Source of the DNA: RYN-230 sp963844695 | GTDB lineage: Bacteria > Actinomycetota > Actinomycetes > Streptosporangiales > Streptosporangiaceae | Assembly (NCBI GenBank): GCA_963844695.1 | Contig: CAWJPL010000002.1 | Location: forward strand, 590,698-654,697 | Direction: 5' to 3' | Length of the DNA stretch: 64,000 bases | Shown: piece after piece, positions 25,510 through 33,936 of the stretch | Numbering within the stretch: position 1 is the first letter of the stretch | Layout: the number at the start of each line of letters is the position of its first letter | Program-made: the position numbers and the translations under genes | The notes under the pieces: generated by a model | The model's database searches: none | Seen by the model: the letters and a program-made list of their open reading frames with translations, nothing else | What the model was told of the DNA's origin: nothing

Positions 25510-26990
25510 GCCCGGCCGCCCAGCTGGGCCACCGCGCGGGCGAGCAGCCCGGTCAGCTCACCAGGGGGGTGCAGCCCGAGGACCAGGAGCGCCACCAGGC
25601 CGGCGGCGACCGGCGCAACCATCCAGGCGCTCGGCTCCCCCCGGGTCAGCGCGCGATCGCGCTCCTGACCGGGTGGGTGACGCGGCGGGGACAGCATCAT
25701 GCGGTTGGTCGCCAGCGTGAGGCCCAGGAACGCCACGGTGACCAGCACGACCAGGATCACCGCGGGCACGTTGGCGCCGGTGGCGAGCCCGCCGCGGACG
25801 ATCTCGAACTCGCTGCGGAAGATCCCGAACGGCGGCATCGCGCACAAGGCCAGGATGGCCGCCAGGAACAGCGGCCCGCTCCACGGCAGCAGGTCCAGCC
25901 CGCCCCGGACGCTGCTGATCTCCTTGCTGCCGAACTTCCGGAGCAGCACGCCGGACCCCATGAACGCGTTCCCCTTAGCCGCCGCATGCGCGAGGACATG
26001 CAGCAGCACGCCCGCCAGCGCGATCGGGGCGCCGAAGCTCACCCCGATGGCCAGGATGCCCATATGCTCCATGCTGGAGTAGGCCAGCAGCCGCTTGTAG
26101 TCCCGCTGGTCCAGCAGGTACAGCGCGGCCAGCAGCAGCGTGGCCACACCGAACACCAGCAGCACATCGCGGGGGAAACGCGGCCCGAGCGCGGCCACCG
26201 CGACCTGGTAGTAGCGCAGGATCGCGTAGAAGCTGACCGCCAGCAGCGACCCGGACAGCAGCGCGGACACCGGCGTGGGCGCCTCGGAGTGCGCGTCCGG
26301 CAGCCAGGTGTGCACCGGGAACAGGCCCACCTTGGTGCCGAAGCCCAGCACGGCGAGCACGAACGCCATCCGCACCGGGGTGAGGGGCAGGTGGCGGGCC
26401 GCCTGCAGCAAGGGGGCGAACGCCATGCTGTAGTGCGGCCCGAGCACCTGGGCCCCGGCGTAGTACATGAAGATGGTGCCGAGCAGCGCGATGCTCAGCC
26501 CGGCCGAGGCGATCAGGATGTACTTCCACGCCGCCTCGGCGGCACCGTCGGTGCCCTCGATGGCGACCAGCAGCGCGGAGATCACTGTGGTCACCTCGAC
26601 CGCGACCCAGAGCAGGGCCAGGTTGCTCATCAGCGGCGCGGCCAGCATGGACCAGGCGAACAGGTTCAGGCCGAGGGAGAACCGGCGGGTGTACCGGGCG
26701 GACACGTCATGGCCGTGACCGCCGCGCAGGTAACCGATGGAATAGACGGCCACGGTCGCGTATAGGAAGCTCGTGGCGAGCAGGAACACCACGCTGAGCG
26801 CGTCCACCCGGACGAACCCGAAGTAGCTGGCCGCCCGCCGGGAGGCGTCCGGGATCAGCACCAGGACGAGCGCGAAGCTGGCCACCCCGGTTACTGCAGT
26901 AATGGCCTGGCCGGCGCGGGGCGGCGCGGCGAACGCGGCCAGCCCGGCCAGGAACGGGATGATCAGCAGGAGTGCGGCGACGACGCCCAT
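25506..26990 (-). CDS. hyfF-like: HyfF/NuoN-M-like antiporter subunit
   Basis: This 494-residue protein of about 14 helices belongs to the Mrp/NuoL-M-N antiporter family. Visible signatures are WVAVEVTTVISALLVAIEG (conserved TM5 Glu), VLGFGTKVGLFPVHTWLPDAHSEAPTPVSALLSG (transmembrane Lys), AYSSMEHMGI and LHVLAHAAAKGNAF. These residues line the proton path. ATG start 3 nt after the hyfE stop, with GGGTGAG upstream. It is the second ion-translocating subunit besides HyfB, as in Hyf and M. tuberculosis HycQ-type operons. Confidence 0.92.
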   Translation of the reverse strand: MGVVAALLLIIPFLAGLAAFAAPPRAGQAITAVTGVASFALVLVLIPDASRRAASYFGFVRVDALSVVFLLATSFLYATVAVYSIGYLRGGHGHDVSARYTRRFSLGLNLFAWSMLAAPLMSNLALLWVAVEVTTVISALLVAIEGTDGAAEAAWKYILIASAGLSIALLGTIFMYYAGAQVLGPHYSMAFAPLLQAARHLPLTPVRMAFVLAVLGFGTKVGLFPVHTWLPDAHSEAPTPVSALLSGSLLAVSFYAILRYYQVAVAALGPRFPRDVLLVFGVATLLLAALYLLDQRDYKRLLAYSSMEHMGILAIGVSFGAPIALAGVLLHVLAHAAAKGNAFMGSGVLLRKFGSKEISSVRGGLDLLPWSGPLFLAAILALCAMPPFGIFRSEFEIVRGGLATGANVPAVILVVLVTVAFLGLTLATNRMMLSPPRHPPGQERDRALTRGEPSAWMVAPVAAGLVALLVLGLHPPGELTGLLARAVAQLGGRA

Positions 26991-26993
26991 GGC

Positions 26994-27705
26994 TCACCCG
27001 CGCAGTCTGGTCAGGTCGGCGGTGGACAGCGTGCGACCGCGGCCGTGATGGATCCGGATCAGCAGGCCGAATACCACCACGGCGAGGAGCAGGTCGAACA
27101 GCAGGGCCACCTCGAGGATGAGCGGCAGGCTGGCCGCGACCACCAGGGCGGCCAGCGAGATGCCGTTCTCCAGCGAGAACAGGCCGATGGCCTGGGACAC
27201 CACGTCCCGCCGGCAGATCATCAGGACGAACGCCACCAGCACCACGGACATCGAGACGGACAGCGCGGTGACGCGGCGCGGCGTTGCTGCGGATCCCCAG
27301 CCTGCTGGCGGCGAAGAACCCGAACGCCGCGACCACGATGGCCAGCAGCACGGTACTGGCCACGCCGAGACCGCCGCTGCCCGCGATATCGGCGCCGCCG
27401 GCCGGCGCGCCCACCGGGCCGGTCTCGCGCAGCAGCCTGCGCAGCAGCAGCGGGATCACGATCACCTTCAGCGCGACGGTGAGGGCGGCCAGTACGTACA
27501 GATCGGGGATGTGCCGGGCGGCGGCCACGACGACCGCCAGCACCGCGATCAGGCCGGACTGGGCCATGTACAGCCGGATGTGGTCGCGCAGCAGCGCCTG
27601 GCGGAGCATGCCGAACTCGGCCAGCAAGATGAGCACCGCGATGACGTTCGCGCCCCCGGTGAACACGCCGGGCGCCTGGGTGGGCAGCGATTGCGCGAGG
27701 TGCAT
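26994..27705 (-). pseudogene. hyfE-like: HyfE/NuoK-like membrane subunit (one frameshift)
   Basis: The ATG overlaps the hyfC stop. The first frame has several helices (ANVIAVLILLAEFGMLRQALLRDHIRLY, LTVALKVIVIPLLLRRLL) and a TM ending FFAASRLGI. A shift near 27275 leads into MSVVLVAFVLMICRRDVVSQAIGLFSLENGI and a final TM pair with the basic tail RIHHGRGRTLSTADLTRLRG. The conserved LENGI Glu of NuoK/HyfE proteins is present. About 235 residues in all, normal for HyfE. The single shift between two conserved halves suggests a sequence error or a recent mutation. Confidence 0.8.
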
Positions 27706-28667
27706 CAGCCACCCCCGAGGTAGAGCGTGAACACGCCGAGCACGGCGAGCAGGAACGCGGCTGACACGAACTCGGTGATCTTGAACAGGCGCAGCTTGGC
27801 GAAGGAGTTATCGATGACCGCGACCACCACGCCCAGCGCGGAGGCCTTGGCTAGCAGGGCCACGATGGCCAGCAGCACCGCGCCTGCCTGGGTGCTGGCC
27901 GCCAGGCCCCACGGCGCCACGAACACGTTGATGAGGATGGTGTAGAGGATCAGCTGCTTGGCTGCCGATCCCCACCGCAGCCACGCGAAGTACGGGCCGG
28001 AGTGCTCGAACGGCCGGGCTTCCTCGATCATCCCGAACTCGTTGGTGCCGGTGTGCGTCTCCACCGGGATCCGGCCGGTCTCGGCCAGGATCACCATGAA
28101 CAGCGCGGCCGCCGCGAGCGCGTGCGCCGGCCGGATGATCTGGCCGGCCGAGGACCGGACCGTGGCCGCCAGCGCGTACGGCAGGTCGGTTCCGGTGATG
28201 AGGCCGACCGTGAACACCACGAACAGCACGACCGGCTCGGTGATCGCGGAGAACGTCTTGGCCCGGCTCGCTCCCAGCTGCGCGTACGGGCTGCCGGTAT
28301 CCGAGGCGGCCACCGCGACCAGGAAGCTGGCCAGCGACAGGATGAACCCGCCGCCGAGGATGTCTCCCATGTAGCCGAGCGGCAGCCCGTAGGTGGTCAG
28401 CACCGGGATCAGCAGCGGGACCGTCAGGTAGCAGGTGAACGCCGCGAGCGGGGCGGCCAGGAACACCCAGCTGGCACCTTCCGGGGCGAGCGCTTCCTTG
28501 CGGAACAGCTTGGCCAGGTCATAGTAGGGCTGCAGAACCCGGGGGCCGCGGCGGCCCTGGAGCCGCGCCTCGACCTTGGCGATGACCCCGGAGATCCCGG
28601 GCGAGCCCAGCGCGATCGTGAGGACCTGGAACAGCTGGATAACCGGGACCGGCAGGGCCGCGCTCAC
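27705..28667 (-). CDS. hyfC-like: HyfC/HycD (NuoH)-like membrane anchor subunit
   Basis: This is a 320-residue NuoH-like protein with eight predicted helices. Loop motifs typical of the quinone/large-subunit docking surface are present: KVEARLQGRRGPRVLQPYYDL near the N-terminus, ILAETGRIPVETHTGTNEFGMIEE in the central loop and NSFAKLRLFKITEF near the C-terminus. It anchors the soluble HyfG/HyfI pair to the antiporter subunits. GTG start overlaps the stop of a 17-codon leader frame, and its own stop overlaps hyfE by ATGA. It is the first of six tightly overlapping subunit genes. Confidence 0.92.
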   Translation of the reverse strand: MSAALPVPVIQLFQVLTIALGSPGISGVIAKVEARLQGRRGPRVLQPYYDLAKLFRKEALAPEGASWVFLAAPLAAFTCYLTVPLLIPVLTTYGLPLGYMGDILGGGFILSLASFLVAVAASDTGSPYAQLGASRAKTFSAITEPVVLFVVFTVGLITGTDLPYALAATVRSSAGQIIRPAHALAAAALFMVILAETGRIPVETHTGTNEFGMIEEARPFEHSGPYFAWLRWGSAAKQLILYTILINVFVAPWGLAASTQAGAVLLAIVALLAKASALGVVVAVIDNSFAKLRLFKITEFVSAAFLLAVLGVFTLYLGGG

Positions 28668-28717
28668 TCCGCGGCCCCCGTATGGTGGCCCGCGGGCTCC
28701 GGCGCGTCGTCGGTCAT
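28664..28717 (-). CDS. 17-residue leader peptide frame upstream of hyfC-like gene
   Basis: ATG with a strong RBS (TAAGGAG, 6 nt spacing) opens MTDDAPEPAGHHTGAAE, and the TGA overlaps the GTG start of the hyfC-like gene. The hyfC GTG itself has a poorer RBS, so this frame probably loads ribosomes for coupled translation. It may also carry an attenuation role, but nothing in the codons shows this. Confidence 0.5.
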   Translation of the reverse strand: MTDDAPEPAGHHTGAAE

Positions 28718-28849
28718 GATCGGCTCCTTACCACTGGTGCGAACACGGTGGTAGAAGCCATCAGCAGGACAGCCGCCCTGCGGTTACGGCGAGCTTCATC
28801 GCCTGTGAACATTGTGGCCGATGAGATCCCCGGCCGCAAACCCACCCGG

Positions 28850-29890
28850 TCATCCCGCCCAGCCCGGCGCAGGCACCCGGACGGCCGGGACGGTTTGGCT
28901 GGTGACCAGGCCCCGCCCGGCGGTGAGTTCGTCGATGACGGCGAAGGCGGCGGGAATGCGGCGGGGAGTGTCGATCACGATGGTGACCGCGGGGACGTGA
29001 CGGCCCAGGCGCAGCGCACCGTCGCCGTGCGGGGCATGCTCGCCGTGATACCCCCACACACCGCGCAGCGTGGTCACGCCGCCGACGCCGGCGGCGAGCA
29101 GGCGCCGGGCCAGGGTGCGGTGAACCGGCTGGCCTTGATGCAGGGCCGCCGCTGACGTGTAGACGGTCAGTTTCTGCCACAGGTCCATGCCGTGCTCCCC
29201 GGTCCCCGGTGAACGGTCGGGGACGCCCACGAACAGGCCGTCACGCTTGCACACCCGCACCGGCTCGAGGGTCAGCAGCGGATGGCGGAGCAGGCCCGTG
29301 ATGTCGGGAAGGACACGCGCGATCTCATCCCGGGAGCCGACGGCGATGACCATCATCGGATGCCCGGCCTGACGGCTGAGCAGCCGGGGCCGCTGGCGGC
29401 GGCCCCGGCTGGTGCCGTCCACGCCGAGCAGCGCCGTGGCACCCGCGATGCAGCGCCGGTACAGCAGGTCGCAGATGGCCTCGAAGGCCGGCAGCTGGTA
29501 GGCCTGATCGTGGCGGCTGAGATGCACTGTGAGCTTGACGTCGTCCTGCGGGCCGGCCGGCAGGCTGCCAGGGTTCCCGTCGCCGTCGATCAGGCAGACG
29601 GGCTCCAGGGTCACCAGCCCCGGGCTGGTTATCGTCAGGGTCTGCTCCAGTACCGCCTCGATGCGCGGGCGGGCACCGACCGCGACGGTGAGCAGTGGCA
29701 GGTCCTCGGACAGTGTCAGTGAGCGGTCGGTGCGCAGAAGCTGCCGTAACCCGAATCCCTGCGTGCCCCGGAGCAGGATGCTGGCCGCGATCTCCTTGCC
29801 CGCGTAGAGATCGAGCAGGGCGTTCCCGGTGAGATCGTGGCCGCTGCGGCGCCGTTCCCCGAAGTAGCTGGTCAGCCTGAGGCTCTCCAC
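28850..29890 (-). CDS. Tandem DUF190 (PII-like) protein
   Basis: This is a 346-residue soluble protein made of repeated DUF190/PII-like units. The first begins LRLTSYFGERRRSGHDLTGNALLDLYAGKEIAASILLRGTQGFG, the signature of the family. A middle part is PII-like (LLTVAVGARPRIEAVL..). The last third repeats the pattern (WQKLTVYTSAAALHQGQPVHRTL, GVTTLRGVWGYHGE). DUF190 proteins adopt the trimeric PII fold and probably bind small ligands to regulate membrane partners. GTG start with AGAAGGAGC. A perfect dyad lies 15-36 bp upstream. It lies about 130 bp before the Ehr leader on the same strand, so it is likely the first gene of, or a regulator for, that operon. Confidence 0.85.
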   Translation of the reverse strand: MESLRLTSYFGERRRSGHDLTGNALLDLYAGKEIAASILLRGTQGFGLRQLLRTDRSLTLSEDLPLLTVAVGARPRIEAVLEQTLTITSPGLVTLEPVCLIDGDGNPGSLPAGPQDDVKLTVHLSRHDQAYQLPAFEAICDLLYRRCIAGATALLGVDGTSRGRRQRPRLLSRQAGHPMMVIAVGSRDEIARVLPDITGLLRHPLLTLEPVRVCKRDGLFVGVPDRSPGTGEHGMDLWQKLTVYTSAAALHQGQPVHRTLARRLLAAGVGGVTTLRGVWGYHGEHAPHGDGALRLGRHVPAVTIVIDTPRRIPAAFAVIDELTAGRGLVTSQTVPAVRVPAPGWAG

Positions 29891-29904
29891 CGCGGCAGCT
29901 CCTT

Positions 29905-29926
29905 CTACATCGGCAACCTGATGTAG
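29905..29926 (-). promoter_or_regulatory. Inverted repeat before DUF190 gene
   Basis: CTACATC-8 nt-GATGTAG, a perfect 7-bp dyad directly upstream of, and partly overlapping, the RBS of the DUF190 gene. It could be an operator or an RNA hairpin that controls ribosome access. Confidence 0.45.
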
Positions 29927-30022
29927 AGGCCATCAGCCGCGGACACGGCAGTCTGTGAGGTCAGTCCTCACGCCAGGGCATCATCTGGCAGCGGCAAGAT
30001 TACTTGGCCACGGCGATCCCCG

Positions 30023-30816
30023 CTAGCCCGCACGCCAGCGCCGCATGAAGGGAGACCGGCCGCCGGCGCCACGCAGCAGGATTCCGCCCTTGACCAGCAG
30101 CCGGCGGACCGAATCGGAGGGCTGGCCGGTCAGCAGCTCGATGTGCCGGGTGGCCAGGCCGCAGGACATGTACAGCTCGCAGGCGACCTCTCGATTCAGC
30201 GGGACAGGTGCCGGGAACCGCTGCCAGATGGGGCCGCCGGCCGGGACCTGCGGCAGACCGTGACGATGAAGCACCTGGCGCACCTGCGCGTCGGCGTAAA
30301 GGGCGTTGAGGAGCTCTATCTCGGCGGGCCCGCGGCCGGGCGGCGGGCCACCCACCCGGACCGGGAAACCCTCGTCGTGGGCGGTGCGGAGCACTAGGTG
30401 GCGGGAGACCCCGAGAAGCTTGCCGGTCTCGTCGGCGGGCAGGCCGGCCCGCACGTACAGGGCAGCAAGCCGGACTGGATCCAGCACGGTCCGGTCTTCC
30501 CGGTTGGAGCCTCCCCGGGTCCGCATCCGGACTCCCGAGGCCACCAGCCGGTCCCTGATCGTACGGGCCGGGATCCCGGTCACCGCAGAGATCTCCGCAC
30601 AATTCAGCCGGAGCCGCTTGTACAAGACGGCCAGGAATTCCGGCGGGTACTGCCCGCCGCCGCTGGCCCGCCGCCGCCCGGCACCCGGGGCTTGACCGCG
30701 ACCCCAGCCCGGTGCAGCATGCGCGTCACCCGCTGGCGGCTGATCCCGGCCAGGTCAGCGACGCGGTACGTGGACAGCCCCTGGCAGGCATACAGGTGAC
30801 CCACCCGCTCAGGCAT
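30023..30816 (-). pseudogene. Multi-HTH DNA-binding protein (one frameshift)
   Basis: The first frame (from ATG 30816) has YACQGLSTYRVADLAGISRQRVTRMLHRAGV, a helix-turn-helix. A shift near 30670 leads into FLAVLYKRLRLNCAEISAVTGIPARTIRDRLVASGV, a second copy of the same HTH pattern. A third (YVRAGLPADETGKLLGVSRHLVLRTAHDEG) and a fourth (MSCGLATRHIELLTGQPSDSVRRLLVKGGI) follow. Repeated sigma-4-like HTHs of about 45 residues suggest a DNA-binding protein, or one adapted from a recombinase. It lies upstream of the DUF190/Ehr operon on the same strand and could be its regulator. If the shift is real, a shorter product from TTG 30625 could remain. Confidence 0.6.
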
Positions 30817-31457
30817 CGGCCGGCCCGGTATGTCCGGAGGGCATCCTTCGGGGCGTGTCCCCCGCGGCTGGGCCGGCGCATTATCTGGATGCGGGCAGCA
30901 GCCCGCCGGGCAATCCTGGGACACGCCGCCAGCCTTTGAGTCAGGCAGGGACCGTTGGCGGGATGTCCGCGGTTGACGGCGAGCCCCTCCGCCGTGAGAG
31001 CAAGGATAAACGACCGGCATCCGCGCGTAAGGCTCATGGCGATCTTGCCGCACGCGGTGAGCCTCGGCACAAGAAGCGCCTGCCCCGCGATGGACTCCTG
31101 TTCTGGGTTCTCCTTGGCATGTGGAAGTCGGCGGTAAGAACATCAGGCTGTGTCCTTGGCCCAGATCAAGCCGGGCGTGCCAGAGATGGGCCAGGCGCCC
31201 GCGTGCGGCACCGCCTTGACCTGCACGGTGGCGACAAGCGCCAGCAGGCCATGGCGGACACGCTGAGCCAGCTTGCCAGCGACGAGCTCGAGCGTAGTGC
31301 CAAGCGCCCACCGGGCGGCGGAACACAGGCATGCCACCGGCACGGCTGACGGGACCGGCGCGCTAGACGTCCGTGCTTCCATCCCACCCGGGTGTTATCA
31401 CATGGCGCCGGAACGCTTAGCCAGTCCGCCAGTCTGTATGACGGTAAGGTCGTACGT
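30817..31457. other. Intergenic, no supported gene
   Basis: About 640 bp. Minus-strand frames such as one at 31143-31382 have a start and protein-like ending (GTPGLIWAKDTA) but no recognisable family or RBS. The region may hold remnants of a mobile element. Confidence 0.4.
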
Positions 31458-31871
31458 ATGAGCGATCGTTCCGATGTCGTGGCGAGCCTTGATGCATGTG
31501 CGGTCCGGATGGTGGACCGGGAGCGGGTTGCCGCCGTGCAGGAGACGATGCCGTCGGATGAGGATGTCGAGCAGGCGGCGGATGTGTTCGCGCTGCTGGG
31601 TGACCCGAACCGGCTGCGGCTGCTGGTGGCGTTGCTGGCGGGCGGCGAGATGTGCGTGTGCGACCTGGCGGCGGTAACGGGAATGAGCGAGTCGGCGGCC
31701 AGTCATGCGGTGCGCTGGCTGCGGGCGCACCGGATCGTGTCCTCGCCCCGCCGGCAGGGCCGGATGATGTACTACCGCCTCGATGACGCGCACGTCCGGA
31801 TGCTCCTGGACCTCGCCCTGACCCATAGCCAGCACACGCTGGCCCTGCATCCCGAGCGGGATGACATATGA
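31458..31871 (+). CDS. ArsR/SmtB family metal-sensing repressor
   Basis: This is a 137-residue winged-helix repressor. The ATG after the in-frame extension was chosen because the following VASLDACAVRM-type start fits family length; no strong RBS is visible. Core: FALLGDPNRLRLLVALLAGGEMCVCDLAAVTGMSESAASHAVRWLRAHRIV (recognition helix) and a YYRLDD wing. Metal ligands are suggested by ELCVC-like MCVCDL (alpha3) and the C-terminal helix DDAHVRMLLDLALTHSQH, an Asp/His pattern as in the alpha5 site of SmtB/CzrA. It would derepress the CDF gene, which starts by overlap, in response to Zn, Co or a similar ion. Confidence 0.88.
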   Translation: MSDRSDVVASLDACAVRMVDRERVAAVQETMPSDEDVEQAADVFALLGDPNRLRLLVALLAGGEMCVCDLAAVTGMSESAASHAVRWLRAHRIVSSPRRQGRMMYYRLDDAHVRMLLDLALTHSQHTLALHPERDDI

Positions 31872-32825
31872 CTGACTGCGAGGCTGATCATCCGGAGTCG
31901 GGGCCGCACCAGCACGAGCATCCCGGCGGGACGGACGAGTACGGTCATGGTGTCACCGCCAGTTCCGATGGCCGCCTGATCACGATCGCGCTCGCGCTGA
32001 TCGTCGGCTTCCTGGTCTTCGAGGTCATCATGGCCTTCGTCGGTCATTCGCTGGTGCTGCTGGCCGACGCCGGGCACATGCTCACCGACGCAGGGCGCTG
32101 GGTGCGGGCCTGCTGGCGATCCGCCTGGCCAGGCGGCCCGCGTCGGGTGTGTGGACGTTCGGGTTCAAGCGCGCCGAGGTGCTGTCGGCTCAGGCCAACG
32201 GCATCACGCTGCTGGTCATCAGCGCCCTGGTCGCCTTCGAGGCGATCAGCCGCCTGATCCATCCCCTGGCGGTGTCCGGCGGCATCGTGGTGACCGTCGC
32301 GGCAGTCGGCGTGGCCTTGAACGTGGCCGCCACCTGGGTCCTGGCCAGGGCCAACCGCGGCTCGATCAACGTCCGGGGCGCGTTCGCGCACATCGTCACC
32401 GACCTGTACGGCTTCATCGGCACCCTGGTGGCGGGGATCGTGATCATCGTCACGGGCTTCGAGCGGGCCGACTCGATCGCCTCGCTGATCGTCGTCGGGC
32501 TCATGCTCCGCGCCGCCTGGGGCCTGCTGCGCGAGACCGGCCGGATCCTGCTGGAAGCAGCGCCCGAAGGGTACGCGCCCGGCGAGATCGTCGCGGCGAT
32601 CACCGGGCAGCCTGGTGTGGCCTCCGTTCATGATGTGCATGTCTGGCTGATCACCAGCGGCTTCCCGGCTCTGTCCGCGCATGTGCTGGTCCGCCCCCGG
32701 CCGACTGTCATCAGGTCCGCCGCGAGCTGGAACAGCTCCTGTGTGAGCGGTTCGCCCTGGATCACACGACCTTGCAGGTTGATCACGCCCCCGGTGAGCC
32801 GCTGACCGTAGGCGGCACGGGTTGA
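31868..32825 (+). pseudogene. CDF (CzcD-like) cation efflux transporter, two frameshifts
   Basis: The start overlaps the repressor stop by ATGA. The N-terminus is His-rich (HQHEH) and leads to TM1-2 with LLADAGHMLTDAG, holding the HxxxD metal-site motif of CDF proteins. A shift near 32100 leads to FGFKRAEVLSAQANG and further TMs, including FAHIVTDLYGFIGTLVAG (second HxxxD site). A second shift near 32700 is needed for the C-terminal cytoplasmic domain (HQVRRELEQLLCERFALDHTTLQVDH). The reconstructed length is about 318 residues, normal for the family. It exports Zn2+, Co2+ or Cd2+ in exchange for H+. The intact motifs suggest sequence indels or very recent damage. Confidence 0.8.
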
Positions 32826-32895
32826 CCTGTACCGCGAGCGCGCCGGGAGTTGCGCCCGTGCCCGGCCTGCACCGCCGGTCCGCCCGCCTGGGGCA

Positions 32896-33024
32896 GTTCC
32901 CGGTCGCGTGATGCTGATCGAGGCAGGCGTGGCCGTCACGGCGGGCATCATCGCCGGTTCCCTCGCCCTGACCAGCTTCGGCTTTGACTCGGTCATCGAG
33001 CTGGTCTCCGCCATCCTGGGTTTG
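32896..33024 (+). pseudogene. Cation-transporter N-terminal fragment
   Basis: VMLIEAGVAVTAGIIAGSLALTSFGFDSVIELVSAI resembles TM1-TM2 of the cation-efflux relatives in this window (SLALTSFGFDSVIE versus SVALAGFGLDSLIE). The frame then runs into unrelated Arg-rich sequence. It is a truncated remnant between the CDF gene and the intact cation transporter. Confidence 0.5.
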
Positions 33025-33035
33025 GGCGGCCCGCG

Positions 33036-33170
33036 CCGGAGAGCGCGAAGACCCGCGAGAGGCGAAGTCGCTGCCGCGCACTGATCGCCTGGCCCGCTCC
33101 GAGAGCGGCGGCCCCAGCGAAGGAGTCCAGGCCCGGCGGAAGCACGAAAGCCAGCAGCTTCAGGCTCTCA
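33036..33170 (-). pseudogene. MntP-like fragment (N-terminus)
   Basis: The minus strand reads SLKLLAFVLPPGLDSFAGAAALGAG, matching the N-terminal LKLLAFVLPLDLDSFAVAAAIGAS of the broken MntP-like gene at 43937-44487. Only TM1 survives. It lies head-to-head with the transporter at 33192, as does its better-preserved counterpart with the paralogue at 44531. Confidence 0.6.
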
Positions 33171-33191
33171 CGGCCCCGGGCCTGTGCCGGT

Positions 33192-33812
33192 GTGGCCTGC
33201 AAGACTGGGCTGGTGACCTCTGCCGGTAGCCCGCCGCAAGGCGCTCTGCTGCGCCGGGGGTTTGCGCTGGAGTACGTGACGCTGGCCTGGAACGTCGCCG
33301 GGATCGTCGTGCTGGGGATCGCGGCTGTCGCGGCCCGGTCGGTGGCGCTCGCGGGGTTCGGCCTGGACTCCCTGATCGAGATCGGCGCGTCCGCGGTGGT
33401 GATCTGGGAGCTGTCGGGTACCGGCGCGGAGCGCCAGCGTCGGGGCCTGCGGCTGATCGGGTACGCGTTCGCGGTCCTGGCGGTCTACCTCCTGGTGCAG
33501 TCCACGGTGGTGCTGGTCGCCGGGTATCACCCGCGGCACTCCGCGCTCGGCATCGCCTGGACCGCGATGACCGCGGCGGTGATGTTCGCGCTGGCCTCGG
33601 GGAAGGCCCGGACCGGCCGGGCTCTTGACAACCCCGTGTTGCGCACCGAGGGCCGGGTCACGATGATCGACGGGGTTCTCGCCGCCGCCGTGCTGGTGGG
33701 CCTAGTGCTGAATGCCGGGCTCGGCTGGTGGCAGGCCGATCCTGTCGCCGGGTACGTCCTCGTCTACTACGCCGCCCGCGAAGTACGGGAGATCTTCACC
33801 GCACATCACTAA
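33192..33812 (+). CDS. Cation efflux-type membrane protein, paralogue 1
   Basis: This is a 206-residue protein with about six helices and an Asp-rich TM2 region (VALAGFGLDSLIEIGASAVVIWEL) characteristic of small CDF-like/cation-efflux relatives. A basic loop (GAERQRRGLRL) and a final YYAAREVREIFTAHH tail follow. GTG start; a second GTG seven codons later is also possible. A paralogue at 44531-45148 is highly similar along the whole length. Both are head-to-head with MntP-like remnants. The substrate is unknown; a divalent metal is likely from the context. Confidence 0.8.
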   Translation: MACKTGLVTSAGSPPQGALLRRGFALEYVTLAWNVAGIVVLGIAAVAARSVALAGFGLDSLIEIGASAVVIWELSGTGAERQRRGLRLIGYAFAVLAVYLLVQSTVVLVAGYHPRHSALGIAWTAMTAAVMFALASGKARTGRALDNPVLRTEGRVTMIDGVLAAAVLVGLVLNAGLGWWQADPVAGYVLVYYAAREVREIFTAHH

Positions 33813-33936
33813 GGCAACAATCGTCGCTGACCCAGGTCGGCGGTCTCGTTGCCTCGCGCAATTAACCAAGGTCCGCCTGAGAGCCAGGCAGCCGGGCCCG
33901 CCGCCCGCTGCCTGCCGGTGCCTGGGCTGAGCAGGG

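Noticed and set aside
20890..28667. Respiratory complex I operon or true NiFe hydrogenase
   Set aside because: Gene set and NuoC-NuoD fusion follow Hyf/Hyc, not Nuo, and the NiFe cysteines are missing.
31143..31382. 79-codon minus-strand gene
   Set aside because: It has an ATG but no clear RBS, family similarity or conserved pattern.
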